Origin: Candidatus Scybalocola faecipullorum
Lineage (GTDB): Bacteria > Bacillota > Clostridia > Lachnospirales > Lachnospiraceae
Assembly (NCBI GenBank): GCA_018716485.1
Contig: DVJY01000051.1
Location: forward strand, 1-34,539
Length of the DNA: 34,539 bases
Reading direction: 5' to 3'
The notes beneath the pieces are model-generated. The model was not told the DNA's origin. It saw only the letters and a program-made list of their open reading frames with translations, and did no database searches. Below are positions 14,190 to 21,457 of this stretch, piece after piece (positions within the stretch are counted from its first letter, which is position 1; the number at the start of each line of letters is the position of its first letter). The translations under genes were made by a program, and so were the position numbers.

Positions 14190-16457
14190 ATGATTGTAAG
14201 ACCTATTCACAATATATTACTGCTCCCGGACGTTACATATTATTTTAAAAAAGATTTCCTTGTCAACTGGAGTGATTCTCCGGTCGAATCAGGGCAGGAT
14301 ATATTGTTTTTGCTGCTTCAGGAAGACAAAAAAGCTCAGAAGCTTGCGCCGGAGGATTTTTATCCGATCGGTATCAGCGCCTGTATAGAGAGTATTGACG
14401 ATGAAGATAATGTTCAAGTGAGAACGATGGAACGCGTCGATATTTCGGACATTGAGATTAAAGATGGGAAGATGACTGCTGATGCGGCGATTCGGGGAGA
14501 AATCGACGATTTCCCCCGGGAGGATGAGAAACTGCTTTTTGATCAGCTTCGCCGGGCTCTGCTCAAATTTGTTCAGGGATATCAGTGGGGTGTATGGGCA
14601 AGAAGTTATATTCTGCAGAGAAAAAGCATGAACGATCTGGCGTGTTCGCTGACGGATTATTTAAACCTTACTGCAGAAGAAAAATATCAGATTCTTGCGC
14701 AGGATTCACGCAGACAGCAGTGTGAGATGATTGCTCAGGCTATTTATGAATTTATAGAAATTTCCAACGTATCTGCTGAAGCGCAGAATGCGCAGAAGGA
14801 CGATCAGGAGCAGCTTTACAGAGAGATTGCCATTAAAAAACAGATTGATTATCTGCAGAGAGAATTGGATGAGATGCATCCGGAGAATGTTTCTGACGTC
14901 CGCCGGTTTGAAAAGAAAATTAATGATTCCGGCATGAATGAAGAAGCATATAAAGAGGCGATGAAAGTTTTAAACCGGATGAAGCAGGAAGGCAATGAGA
15001 GCCACGAATATGGCATGCTCTACGACTACCTTGATTTTATGACCAGTCTTTCATGGAAACAGCCGTCTTCATCACCGATCGATCTTGAAAAAGCACAGAA
15101 AGTTCTTGATGAAGATCATCACGGTTTAAAGAAGGTGAAAGAACGTATTATTCAGCAGATTGCAGTGATGGACCTGAACAAGAAGCAATCCGGCTCAATC
15201 CTTCTTTTTGTCGGTGCGCCGGGTACAGGCAAGACGAGCATCGGCCAGAGCATTGCCCGTGCGCTTGACAGAGCCTATGTAAGAATCAGCCTTGGCGGTG
15301 TCCGTGATGAAGCGGAAATCAGAGGCCATCGAAGAACGTATATCGGCGCGATGCCGGGCAGAATTATGGAGGGAATCAAGCGCAGCGGTTCCTCCAACCC
15401 GGTCGTTGTTCTTGATGAAGTCGATAAACTGTCCCGTGACTACAGCGGCGATCCCTCCAGTGCATTGCTGGAAGTTTTAGATCCGGAACAAAACTTTTCA
15501 TTTACAGATCACTATCTGAATGTACCTTATGATCTGTCCAATGTGCTGTTTGTTTGCACAGCTAATTCCACCGATACAATACCGGAGCCGCTTTTAAACC
15601 GTATGGAAGTTATTTCTTTTCAAGGCTATACAGCACTTGAAAAATTCCAGATCGGGAAAAAACATCTGCTTCCAAAGGCGATGGAAGCCACAGGTATAAA
15701 AAAAGATATGCTTAAAGTGACCGATGCGGCTATGCGGCGTATGATTGATGAATATACGATGGAGTCCGGTGTACGCAGTCTGAAAAAGCTGATCGATACA
15801 CTGTGCCGGTCCGCAGCAGTTAAGCTTGTAAAAAAGGAACAGACTACTCTGACGGTAACAAAAGATAATCTTTCAGAATTCCTTGGACATCAGCATATTT
15901 ATCATGATAAAAAGCTGAAAACAAAGATACCGGGTGTTGTTACCGGACTGGCATGGACCAGTGCCGGCGGAGAGATATTGTTTATTGAAAGCAAGCTGAT
16001 GGAAGGCAAAGGCGAACTTATTATCACCGGCCAGCTTGGCGATGTTATGAAAGAATCTGTGCGCATTGCTTTAAGCCTTGTCCGTTCGATGTATCCTCAG
16101 GCGGCAAAGAAACTGGCTAAAAACGATCTGCATATTCATGTGCCTGCCGGTGCAGTGCCCAAAGACGGTCCGTCTGCCGGAATCACCCTTGTGACAGCCT
16201 TAGCTTCGCTGATCACAGGAAAAGCAGTCGATACAGAGTATGCGATGACCGGTGAAGTTTCTCTCAGAGGCGGCGTGATGCCGATCGGCGGCCTGCCTGA
16301 AAAACTGATGGCCGCTCAGAGAGCCGGTATTACAAAGGTATTCATTCCATATGATAATATTGAGGATCTGGAAGAAGTTGCCGATGAAGTGAAAGAAAAA
16401 CTGGAGATTATCCCGGTGCGGAAAGTTACAGAAGTATTGAACCGGGTTTTGGCTTAA
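14190..16457 (+). CDS. lon: ATP-dependent Lon protease (LonA type)
   Basis: 755 residues from the ATG at 14190, chosen for AAAGGAG 8 bases upstream; an ATG at 14160 lies inside the CIRCE element. An N-terminal substrate-binding domain and coiled coil (about 1-300) precede the AAA+ domain with Walker A GAPGTGKT (342-349) and Walker B VVVLDEVDK (405-413). The C-terminal protease has KDGPSAGITL with catalytic Ser662 and GGLPEKLMAA with Lys705. Lon degrades misfolded and regulatory proteins in the cytoplasm. The operator suggests it belongs to the HrcA heat-shock regulon. The N-terminal domain is rather divergent, and the total is a little shorter than in Bacillus. Confidence 0.96.
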   Translation: MIVRPIHNILLLPDVTYYFKKDFLVNWSDSPVESGQDILFLLLQEDKKAQKLAPEDFYPIGISACIESIDDEDNVQVRTMERVDISDIEIKDGKMTADAAIRGEIDDFPREDEKLLFDQLRRALLKFVQGYQWGVWARSYILQRKSMNDLACSLTDYLNLTAEEKYQILAQDSRRQQCEMIAQAIYEFIEISNVSAEAQNAQKDDQEQLYREIAIKKQIDYLQRELDEMHPENVSDVRRFEKKINDSGMNEEAYKEAMKVLNRMKQEGNESHEYGMLYDYLDFMTSLSWKQPSSSPIDLEKAQKVLDEDHHGLKKVKERIIQQIAVMDLNKKQSGSILLFVGAPGTGKTSIGQSIARALDRAYVRISLGGVRDEAEIRGHRRTYIGAMPGRIMEGIKRSGSSNPVVVLDEVDKLSRDYSGDPSSALLEVLDPEQNFSFTDHYLNVPYDLSNVLFVCTANSTDTIPEPLLNRMEVISFQGYTALEKFQIGKKHLLPKAMEATGIKKDMLKVTDAAMRRMIDEYTMESGVRSLKKLIDTLCRSAAVKLVKKEQTTLTVTKDNLSEFLGHQHIYHDKKLKTKIPGVVTGLAWTSAGGEILFIESKLMEGKGELIITGQLGDVMKESVRIALSLVRSMYPQAAKKLAKNDLHIHVPAGAVPKDGPSAGITLVTALASLITGKAVDTEYAMTGEVSLRGGVMPIGGLPEKLMAAQRAGITKVFIPYDNIEDLEEVADEVKEKLEIIPVRKVTEVLNRVLA

Positions 16458-16496
16458 TTGCCGATGAGCAATAGATTTTTTATGGGAGGCGTACAG

Positions 16497-17075
16497 ATGA
16501 AAAATATTCTTGTCATTCAGGGAGGCGGCAGAGCAAAAGGAAATACAGCACAGCTCATTGAACATTTTGCCAACGGAGTGCGGGATAGCGGACATACAGT
16601 AGAGGTGATTTCACTGCTTAAAAATGAAGTGAAGGGTTGTCTTGGCTGTAATGCCTGCCGCTATGGAAAACCTTGTATACAAAAAGATGCCTTTAATGAT
16701 TTAGTACCTAAAATTAAGGCGGCAGATTGTATTGTATTTGCGTCTCCGCTGTATTTTTGGACGATTTCATCGAGGCTGAAGGCTTTTATCGAGCGTTTTT
16801 ACTGTATCGCCCAAGAAGATGACCAGCCGCCGCTGGGAAGATACGAGAAGTATCCCAAAAAGGACTGTGCGCTGCTTATGACTTCAGCGGATGATTATTT
16901 CTGGACTTTTGAGCAGGCAGTTTCTTACTATCAATTTGCAGTGGTTAATTATATCGGATTTCATGATAAGGGTATGCTTCTTGCCGGCGGATGCGGCGAT
17001 ACAAACGGAAAACCGGGAATTGATAAGACCTCCCATTTGAAAGAAGCTTATAAATTTGGCAGGCGTATGTATTAG
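16497..17075 (+). CDS. Flavodoxin-like NAD(P)H-dependent FMN reductase / iron-sulfur flavoprotein relative
   Basis: 192 residues from the ATG at 16497 with GGGAGG upstream; the longer frame starting at the lon stop has no ribosome binding site. The fold begins MKNILVIQGGGRAKGNT, an FMN phosphate-binding loop. Then come KGCLGCNACRYGKPCIQKDAF (Cys48, 51, 54, 60) and ASPLYFWTISSRLKAFIERFY, typical of the NADPH-dependent FMN reductase group. The cysteines match the pattern of iron-sulfur flavoproteins, but the spacing is also common in plain reductases, so a cluster is not certain. It lies 39 bases after lon without an evident terminator between, so read-through from lon is possible. Confidence 0.82.
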   Translation: MKNILVIQGGGRAKGNTAQLIEHFANGVRDSGHTVEVISLLKNEVKGCLGCNACRYGKPCIQKDAFNDLVPKIKAADCIVFASPLYFWTISSRLKAFIERFYCIAQEDDQPPLGRYEKYPKKDCALLMTSADDYFWTFEQAVSYYQFAVVNYIGFHDKGMLLAGGCGDTNGKPGIDKTSHLKEAYKFGRRMY

Positions 17076-17089
17076 TACGCCTGCCAAAC
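17056..17089. terminator. Hairpin between convergent genes
   Basis: A perfect 13-bp inverted repeat TTTGGCAGGCGTA/TACGCCTGCCAAA with an 8-base loop that includes the reductase stop codon. The T run is weak on both sides. It probably ends the convergent transcripts. Confidence 0.65.
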
Positions 17090-17091
17090 GG

Positions 17092-17436
17092 CTATTGGTG
17101 CCGGATATCCATATAGATCCGATATATCCAAAATAAAAGAAATACTATCACCCCTATGCCGATCACTGAAATGAGAGGCTCTAAGATAAAAACTTTAAAA
17201 ATGATAAATATAGCGGCGCCTATAAAGTACAGTGCAAATAATGCAAGGCATATTTGAGCTATTTTAGCAAATAATTTGTTTTTTAAAAGTGTACAGTGGA
17301 GTAAAAGAAAAAGTGCGGTCAAACTTGCGCATATGTAAAAAATAGTTTCAAGCAGTGTATGCCGATGCGACCATAAAAAATAGCCGGCAGCAGCTAAGAA
17401 AATAAGCAGGCAGAATAAAGTTCCTTTTTTGTTCAT
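17092..17436 (-). CDS. Small hydrophobic membrane protein, unknown function
   Basis: 114 residues from the ATG at 17436, with AAAGGGGTG upstream. Four predicted membrane helices: GTLFCLLIFLAAAGYFLW, then LETIFYICASLTALFLLLHC, then IAQICLALFALYFIGAAIF and VIGIGVIVFLLFWIYRIY, with short charged loops. I recognise no family. It has its own promoter and is convergent with the flavodoxin-like gene and divergent from the TetR gene. A role cannot be given. Confidence 0.65.
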   Translation of the reverse strand: MNKKGTLFCLLIFLAAAGYFLWSHRHTLLETIFYICASLTALFLLLHCTLLKNKLFAKIAQICLALFALYFIGAAIFIIFKVFILEPLISVIGIGVIVFLLFWIYRIYMDIRHQ

Positions 17437-17468
17437 TGAATCACCCCTTTGAATCACTTTTTGATTTT

Positions 17469-17497
17469 ATTATAAACGATAGAGCGCAGATGCGCAA
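17469..17497 (-). promoter_or_regulatory. Promoter for the small membrane protein
   Basis: Minus strand TTGCGC (17492-17497), a 17-base spacer and a perfect TATAAT (17469-17474). Confidence 0.6.
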
Positions 17498-17507
17498 GAA
17501 AAGACCA

Positions 17508-17536
17508 TTGACAGCCGTTATTTTATCATATATAAT
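17508..17536 (+). promoter_or_regulatory. Promoter for the TetR gene
   Basis: Perfect TTGACA (17508-17513), a 17-base spacer and perfect TATAAT (17531-17536), 43 bases before the start codon. Confidence 0.9.
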
Positions 17537-17537
17537 T

Positions 17538-17558
17538 ATACATACCGAACGCATGTAT
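17538..17558. promoter_or_regulatory. TetR operator site 1 (autoregulation)
   Basis: ATACAT and ATGTAT arms enclose ACCGAACGC, directly after the -10 box. In reverse it contains ATACATGCGTTCGGTAT, sharing the ATACAT and CGGTAT ends with two sites downstream of the TetR gene at 18258 and 18295. Confidence 0.7.
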
Positions 17559-17578
17559 TAATAAGAGGTGGATCAAAG

Positions 17579-18226
17579 ATGGCAAGAAATAAGTACCCGG
17601 AAGTCACGGTAGAAAGGATTCTTGATGTTGCCCAGCGTCTTTTTTTAAAAAAAGGATATGACAACACGACAATCCAAGATATCGTTGATGAATTGGATGG
17701 TTTGTCCAAAGGCGCGGTCTATCATCATTTTAAATCGAAAGAGGAGATTATGGATGCGGTAGGCGACCGGATGTTTACGTTAAATAATCCGTTTGAGGCT
17801 GTTAAAAAGCGTTCTGATCTGAACGGCCTGCAGAAACTGCAGGAGGCAATCCGCATCAATCAGTCGGATGATGCTCGAACAGATATGACTGTACAGGCTA
17901 TTCCGTTGACAAGAAATCCGCGGCTTTTGGTAGAGATGATAGAGTCTAACCGCCGTATTTTAACGCCGTACTACCGGGAACTTTTGGAAGAGGGCAATAA
18001 AGATGGCTCCATTCATACAGAGTATGCCAGAGAAATCGCAGAATTAATGCCGCTTCTCACAAGTCTATGGCTCTTGCCGTCCGTCTTTCCGGCGAACAAA
18101 GAAGAGATGAAGCATAAGTTCCATTTTATTGGAGATATGTTGGAAAAGATGGGCGTGCCGCTGATGGATGAGTCTATTTATGCTTTGGTAGAGGCGTTCT
18201 TTGAAAAAATGCCGGATGGAAAATAA
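17579..18226 (+). CDS. TetR family transcriptional regulator
   Basis: 215 residues; ribosome binding site AGAGGTGG. An N-terminal HTH (about 10-58): ERILDVAQRLFLKKGYDNTT, then IQDIVDELDGLSKGAVYHHF and KSKEEIMDAV, the canonical TetR DNA-binding domain. The C-terminal ligand-binding helices are not assignable to a known inducer class. It precedes an MFS exporter in the same orientation, and closely related palindromes flank both genes, so it most likely represses itself and the exporter until a toxic compound binds. Start and length fit the family. Confidence 0.93.
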   Translation: MARNKYPEVTVERILDVAQRLFLKKGYDNTTIQDIVDELDGLSKGAVYHHFKSKEEIMDAVGDRMFTLNNPFEAVKKRSDLNGLQKLQEAIRINQSDDARTDMTVQAIPLTRNPRLLVEMIESNRRILTPYYRELLEEGNKDGSIHTEYAREIAELMPLLTSLWLLPSVFPANKEEMKHKFHFIGDMLEKMGVPLMDESIYALVEAFFEKMPDGK

Positions 18227-18257
18227 AGTTACCGAAAGGCAATTTTATTTTACCGAA

Positions 18258-18315
18258 ATACATTCGTTCGTTCGGTATTAATTTTTTTACACAAATACAT
18301 ACCGACGTACGGTAT
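18258..18315. promoter_or_regulatory. Two TetR operator sites before the MFS exporter unit
   Basis: Site 2 (18258-18278) is ATACAT-TCGTTCGTT-CGGTAT and site 3 (18295-18315) is ATACAT-ACCGACGTA-CGGTAT: identical outer hexamers with 9-base centres, start-to-start distance 37 bases. They frame the probable promoter of the downstream unit, which has no clear consensus boxes. Confidence 0.7.
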
Positions 18316-18329
18316 TAAAAGGAAAAATT

Positions 18330-18404
18330 ATGGAAGAGAAATCAATTATTGCTGCTGCGGCGGTGAAGAGCCTTTTGCGGGAAGTGGAAAATATGGAGGT
18401 GTAA
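18330..18404 (+). CDS. Possible 24-residue leader or small ORF upstream of the MFS gene
   Basis: An ATG at 18330 with AAAAGG 8 bases upstream opens a 24-codon frame, MEEKSIIAAAAVKSLLREVE and four more residues, ending TAA three bases before the MFS start codon. The MFS ribosome binding site GGAGGTG lies inside it, so translation of the two would be coupled. The peptide could be an amphipathic helix. It may be a leader peptide, a small protein, or the remnant of a lost gene. Confidence 0.4.
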   Translation: MEEKSIIAAAAVKSLLREVENMEV

Positions 18405-18407
18405 TAC

Positions 18408-19646
18408 ATGCAGAAGATTTTTACACGTAATTTTACTTTTTTAATTTTAGGTCAGATCAGTTCATTGTTTGGCAATTATACGTTGAAGTTTGCGCTGTCC
18501 ATGTATGTTCTGGAACAAACCGGATCAGCTTCTGTTTTTGCAAGGCTGTTGTCACTGGCGCTGCTTCCGACAATTTTTCTATCGCCGTTTGGCGGCATTC
18601 TTGCAGATTGTGCGAACCGCCGAAATATTATGGTGGCATTGGATACACTATCGGGGATATCTGTACTGACTGCAGGAATCGCGATGAAATTCGGAAATGA
18701 TATTTTCATTATCGGGGTATTATTAGTGGTGCTATCTGTATTGGGAGCTTTTGAATCACCGACAGTTCAGGCATGTATTCCGCAGATGCTGTCCGGGAAC
18801 AATATTATCAGAGGCAATGCGGCGGTGAATCAGGCAGCATCAATCGCATCGCTGATTACACCGTTTTCAGGAAGTATTTTTTACAGCGCATTTGGAATCC
18901 GGCCGGTATTTACAGCTGCGGTAATCTGTTTTTTTGCAACTGCCATTTTAGAATGTTTTATTCGACTTGATTATAAAAAAACGGCGCATCAAACAAATAT
19001 AAGGACGATTATTAAAGAAGATTTTTCGGCCGGCATGCATTTTTTAGCACATGAACAGCCCGGTATCCTGAAACTGCTTCTTTTGGCCGCATTAGTAAGC
19101 ATGTTTGTTGCGGGAACTGCAGTTGTAGGATTTCCATACCTTGTGCGTACTGTACTTGGACTTTCTGCGCAGTATTATGGCATTGCAGAAAGTGCTATGG
19201 GTATTGCGTCAATTTTGGGCAGCCTGTGTACGGCGATAATGGCTAAAAAACTGCGAATACGCAGTCTGTTTGTTCTGTTTATCACTTTTGGAATATGTCT
19301 CATTCCGTGCGGCCTTGCTTTTATAATGCCGATCGGTATATTTGCGCGCTATTTTATATTGCTTACGATGTTCTGTCTCTGTCAGCTTGGCTGCAGCGTT
19401 TTCTCGACATATGCGATTTCTGTTATTCAGGAACGCACGCCGGATAAACTGATGGGCAAAGTGATGTCGTACGTTTTCACTTTTTCCATGTGCGCTCAGC
19501 CTATAGGGCAGATTGCTTATGGCGCATTATTCGATTATTTTAAAGATTGTGTGTTTTTAGTATTGATCCCAAGCGGATTAGCAATCTGTCTGACCGGTTT
19601 GCTTTCAAAAGGATTTTTTAAAAAATTTGAATGTCAGGAGGACTAG
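18408..19646 (+). CDS. Major facilitator superfamily exporter (drug efflux type)
   Basis: 412 residues, about 12 membrane helices. It opens FTFLILGQISSLFGNYTLKF and has the loop 2-3 motif GGILADCANRRNIMVALD, close to the MFS motif A. The first helices resemble the DHA3 group (MefA/EntS-like exporters). The ribosome binding site GGAGGTG is inside the small ORF upstream. Its position behind a TetR regulator and two operators argues for inducible efflux of a toxic compound or a siderophore-like molecule; the substrate is unknown. Confidence 0.88.
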   Translation: MQKIFTRNFTFLILGQISSLFGNYTLKFALSMYVLEQTGSASVFARLLSLALLPTIFLSPFGGILADCANRRNIMVALDTLSGISVLTAGIAMKFGNDIFIIGVLLVVLSVLGAFESPTVQACIPQMLSGNNIIRGNAAVNQAASIASLITPFSGSIFYSAFGIRPVFTAAVICFFATAILECFIRLDYKKTAHQTNIRTIIKEDFSAGMHFLAHEQPGILKLLLLAALVSMFVAGTAVVGFPYLVRTVLGLSAQYYGIAESAMGIASILGSLCTAIMAKKLRIRSLFVLFITFGICLIPCGLAFIMPIGIFARYFILLTMFCLCQLGCSVFSTYAISVIQERTPDKLMGKVMSYVFTFSMCAQPIGQIAYGALFDYFKDCVFLVLIPSGLAICLTGLLSKGFFKKFECQED

Positions 19647-19762
19647 CCCATACTACTCCGGACTTATCCGGCGTGAGGCGGGATACAAAAAAGCAGCTGC
19701 AGTGAGAGCGCGGCCGATCACAGGAAAATTATTTTGAAAAATCAACCGGAACATTTTGCAAT

Positions 19763-19790
19763 ATATAAAAAAACAGGACAACCTGCTTTT
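19763..19790 (-). terminator. Terminator for the leftward tRNA-Leu transcript
   Basis: On the minus strand AAAAGCAGG, a TTGT loop, then CCTG and a run of Ts. The stem is imperfect (one bulged G). Confidence 0.5.
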
Positions 19791-19833
19791 GCTTGGATAC
19801 CCTGCTTCTAAACTGACACTTATAAATTTTTAA

Positions 19834-19916
19834 TGCCGGCGATGGGACTTGAACCCATACGTGGTTGCCCACAACAGATTTTGAGTCTGCCTCGTCTGCC
19901 ATTCCGACACGCCGGC
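19834..19916 (-). tRNA. tRNA-Leu (anticodon CAA)
   Basis: An 83-nt class II cloverleaf on the minus strand: acceptor GCCGGCG/CGCCGGC plus discriminator A, anticodon stem GCAGA/TCTGT, loop CTCAAAA with U33 and anticodon CAA, a long variable arm TGTGGGCAACCACG typical of leucine tRNAs, T arm ATGGG/CCCAT with loop TTCAAGT. Confidence 0.94.
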
Positions 19917-19946
19917 ATGTCACATATACTGCAACTTGCGAAATTT

Positions 19947-19975
19947 ATATTAGCATCTATTGTATGAATTGTCAA
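19947..19975 (-). promoter_or_regulatory. Promoter for tRNA-Leu
   Basis: Minus strand TTGACA (19970-19975), a 17-base spacer and TAATAT (19947-19952), 31 bases before the tRNA. Confidence 0.75.
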
Positions 19976-20155
19976 GACTATTTTTAAATTTTCTGTTATT
20001 TCTAAATTTTCCGGCACCGGTATCGGATGTAAGTAAAGGAAGCGCCATCATGTCACCTTTCTTCAGTATGGTCTATAATTATACAAAAAAGTGTGTTATG
20101 ATGATAGACAGTGCAGAATGCTGTTTAATATAGATGTCGCGAAGATAAGAGGGGC

Positions 20156-20183
20156 TTGAAATTTTTCAGATATTCGTTATACT
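20156..20183 (+). promoter_or_regulatory. Candidate promoter of the DUF362 / GLUG / VanZ unit
   Basis: TTGAAA (20156-20161), a 16-base spacer and TATACT (20178-20183), about 110 bases before the first start codon. Confidence 0.5.
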
Positions 20184-20293
20184 AACAAAATATATAATAT
20201 ATGGCAGAATACTGAAATCAAAATAGGGCGAACACAATGCCTGCCGCCGGCTTTAGGCAGCGGACAGTTCAACGGATGAAACGGAGCGTTTAG

Positions 20294-21442
20294 ATGAAAA
20301 GTAAAGTTGTTTTAATGACATGTGATACATATGATGAAACACTGATTTATGAAAAGCTGCAAAAAGGTATTGAGATGCTTGGAGGTCTGTCACAGTTTGC
20401 AGCTTTGACGGAAAGCATTTTGCTCAAGCCTAATCTTGTGCGCAAAGCGGAAGTGGATCAGGCTGTAATGACCCATCCTGCAGTGATGGGCGCTGCAGCG
20501 AGAATATTTTCGGAAGCAGGATTTAAAGATATCCGGTGCGGAGATTCGTGCGGCATCGGAACAACAAAGCGAGTGATGGCAGGTTCCGGTATGGATACAG
20601 CCCTTGAAAAGTACGGCGTTTCTATCCGGGACTTTGACAGAGGCACTAAAGTTGATTTTAAAGACGGCATTCGGGCAGAACATTTTATTCTGTCGGATGA
20701 AGTCATTGAGGCAGATGCGCTGATTAATGTTTGTAAGATGAAGACGCATGCGCTTGAACGGATCACAGGCGCCGTGAAGAATTTATATGGCTGTGTTTAC
20801 GGCATCAATAAGGCAAAAGGTCATACTGTATATCCGAGTGCGGACAGTTTTGCAAGGATGCTTGTGGATTTAAACCGATGTGTGCGTCCGCGGCTGCATA
20901 TCATGGATGGCATTGTGGCTATGGAGGGCAACGGACCGACTTCGGGAGATCCGGTACCGATGAAGCTTTTGCTCATATCCGCGGATCCCGTGGCTCTTGA
21001 CAGTGTTTACAGCCGCCTTATTTACCTTGACCCGATGATGGTTCCGACGGTATATCATGGAGAAAAGATGGGACTTGGCGTATGGCAGGAAGAGTATATT
21101 ACACTTTTAACAGAAGAAGGAGTTATGTCCATGTCAGAGGCTGTAGCCCGTTTTGGGAAAAAGGACTTTAACGTTGACCGCAGGAAAGTAAAAAGTGACG
21201 GCTGGGTGCGCATGGAACGAGCTCTGAAGATTTTTCAAAAGAAACCTTATATCAGGAAAGAGCGGTGTGTCAGGTGCGGCATCTGTGTGGAAAGCTGTCC
21301 GGTAGAAGGCAAGGCGGTCAGTTTTAAAAATGGGGCGTCGGAGCCGCCGGTATATGACTATCGCCGATGTATTCGCTGCTTCTGCTGTCAGGAAATGTGT
21401 CCGCATAAGGCAATAGATGTAAAACGTTCTTTATTTTTTTAG
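20294..21442 (+). CDS. DUF362 protein with two C-terminal [4Fe-4S] ferredoxin motifs
   Basis: 382 residues; GGAG lies about 8 bases upstream. Residues 1-290 form the DUF362 domain: LLKPNLVRKAEVDQAVMTHP, GDSCGIGTTKRVM, INVCKMKTHALERITGAVKN, and ADPVALDSVYSRLI. The C-terminal ferredoxin module has CVRCGICVESCP (Cys 325, 328, 331, 335) and CIRCFCCQEMCP (Cys 359, 362, 365, 369), so two clusters. DUF362 proteins are common in anaerobes and are thought to be redox proteins, but no reaction is established. No signal peptide is seen. It is only 15 bases upstream of the giant GLUG protein gene and very probably co-transcribed with it. Confidence 0.87.
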   Translation: MKSKVVLMTCDTYDETLIYEKLQKGIEMLGGLSQFAALTESILLKPNLVRKAEVDQAVMTHPAVMGAAARIFSEAGFKDIRCGDSCGIGTTKRVMAGSGMDTALEKYGVSIRDFDRGTKVDFKDGIRAEHFILSDEVIEADALINVCKMKTHALERITGAVKNLYGCVYGINKAKGHTVYPSADSFARMLVDLNRCVRPRLHIMDGIVAMEGNGPTSGDPVPMKLLLISADPVALDSVYSRLIYLDPMMVPTVYHGEKMGLGVWQEEYITLLTEEGVMSMSEAVARFGKKDFNVDRRKVKSDGWVRMERALKIFQKKPYIRKERCVRCGICVESCPVEGKAVSFKNGASEPPVYDYRRCIRCFCCQEMCPHKAIDVKRSLFF

Positions 21443-21457
21443 CAGGGATGGACATTC

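Larger units (their letters stand above)
19917..20293. other. Intergenic region between tRNA-Leu and the DUF362 gene
   Basis: This 377-bp stretch has no credible gene. It holds the leftward tRNA-Leu promoter at 19947-19975, a candidate rightward promoter at 20156-20183, and an imperfect hairpin around 20238-20260 where TGCCT pairs with AGGCA upstream of the DUF362 gene. I see nothing else in it. Confidence 0.6.
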
